Positions 22,108-22,196 of a DNA stretch of 22,196 bases are shown here, piece after piece (position 1 is the stretch's first letter; every line of letters starts with the position of its first letter). The stretch lies in contig JABZHR010000016.1 in NCBI GenBank assembly GCA_015258715.1, positions 1-22,196 on the forward strand, in the 5' to 3' direction. Origin of the DNA: Atopobium sp. (GTDB taxonomy: Bacteria; Actinomycetota; Coriobacteriia; Coriobacteriales; Atopobiaceae). The position numbers were made by a program, and so were the translations under genes. The notes under the pieces were generated by a model that did not search any database, was not told the DNA's origin, and worked only from the letters and a program-made list of their open reading frames with translations.

Positions 22108-22196
22108 GACGATTTCGGGCCTTGAATTGTCAAAGCAAGTGCAACGTTTGGTGATGGTAGACTTCCCAAGGGCACTTCCAACCCAGACGCTTACGT

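Noticed and set aside
22108..22196. Start of another gene at the right edge
   Set aside because: Neither strand offers a start codon with a ribosome site or a recognisable peptide in the 89 bases left.

Overview
The window looks like a chromosomal segment of an anaerobic, roughly 50% GC Gram-positive bacterium. The best guess is class Coriobacteriia, family Atopobiaceae (Atopobium/Lancefieldella/Olsenella-like). This is an inference from an oxygen-sensitive glycyl radical enzyme, a giant 2-hydroxyacyl-CoA dehydratase-type activase, a BMP-type nucleoside ABC importer and the codon use. No rRNA, tRNA or other taxonomic marker is present. Thirteen genes are supported.

Left half (173-6316, all on the minus strand): yjjI and its radical-SAM activase yjjW, a Crp/Fnr-family regulator just upstream of them, then the pseudouridine pair psuK-psuG. 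A 757-base non-coding stretch (3477-4233) separates the regulator from psuG. It holds two 46-base hairpins that look like insertion-sequence ends brought together.

Middle (6724-15693, plus strand): deoB and deoD overlap by one base (TAATG). They are followed by a twin-arginine/lipoprotein solute-binding protein, a double-ATPase subunit, two permeases and cytidine deaminase, packed with overlaps or short gaps, then a terminator and pyrimidine-nucleoside phosphorylase. Together these genes would import nucleosides, deaminate cytidine, phosphorolyse purine and pyrimidine nucleosides and isomerise (deoxy)ribose-1-phosphate to the 5-phosphate. PsuK/PsuG would feed ribose-5-phosphate and uracil from pseudouridine. 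No deoxyribose-phosphate aldolase (deoC) is in the window.

Right part (15796-21921): a 670-base intergenic region with two mirror-started arrays of 30-31 base repeats and a palindromic promoter/operator, then a TetR-family regulator overlapping a 1584-residue protein. That protein carries two BadF/HgdC-type activase modules plus DUF2229/HgdB-like regions. It ends in a 32-base tandem repeat and a strong palindromic terminator.

The points I think most deserve attention are: the coupling of the poorly understood YjjI/YjjW glycyl radical system to nucleoside and pseudouridine catabolism, which resembles the E. coli yjjI/yjjW-deo neighbourhood; a cytidine deaminase with a His/Cys-rich metal-binding-like tail; the TIR-only mini-elements; and the family of 30-35 base intergenic repeats, several of which carry a recurring TGGCGAGAAA motif.
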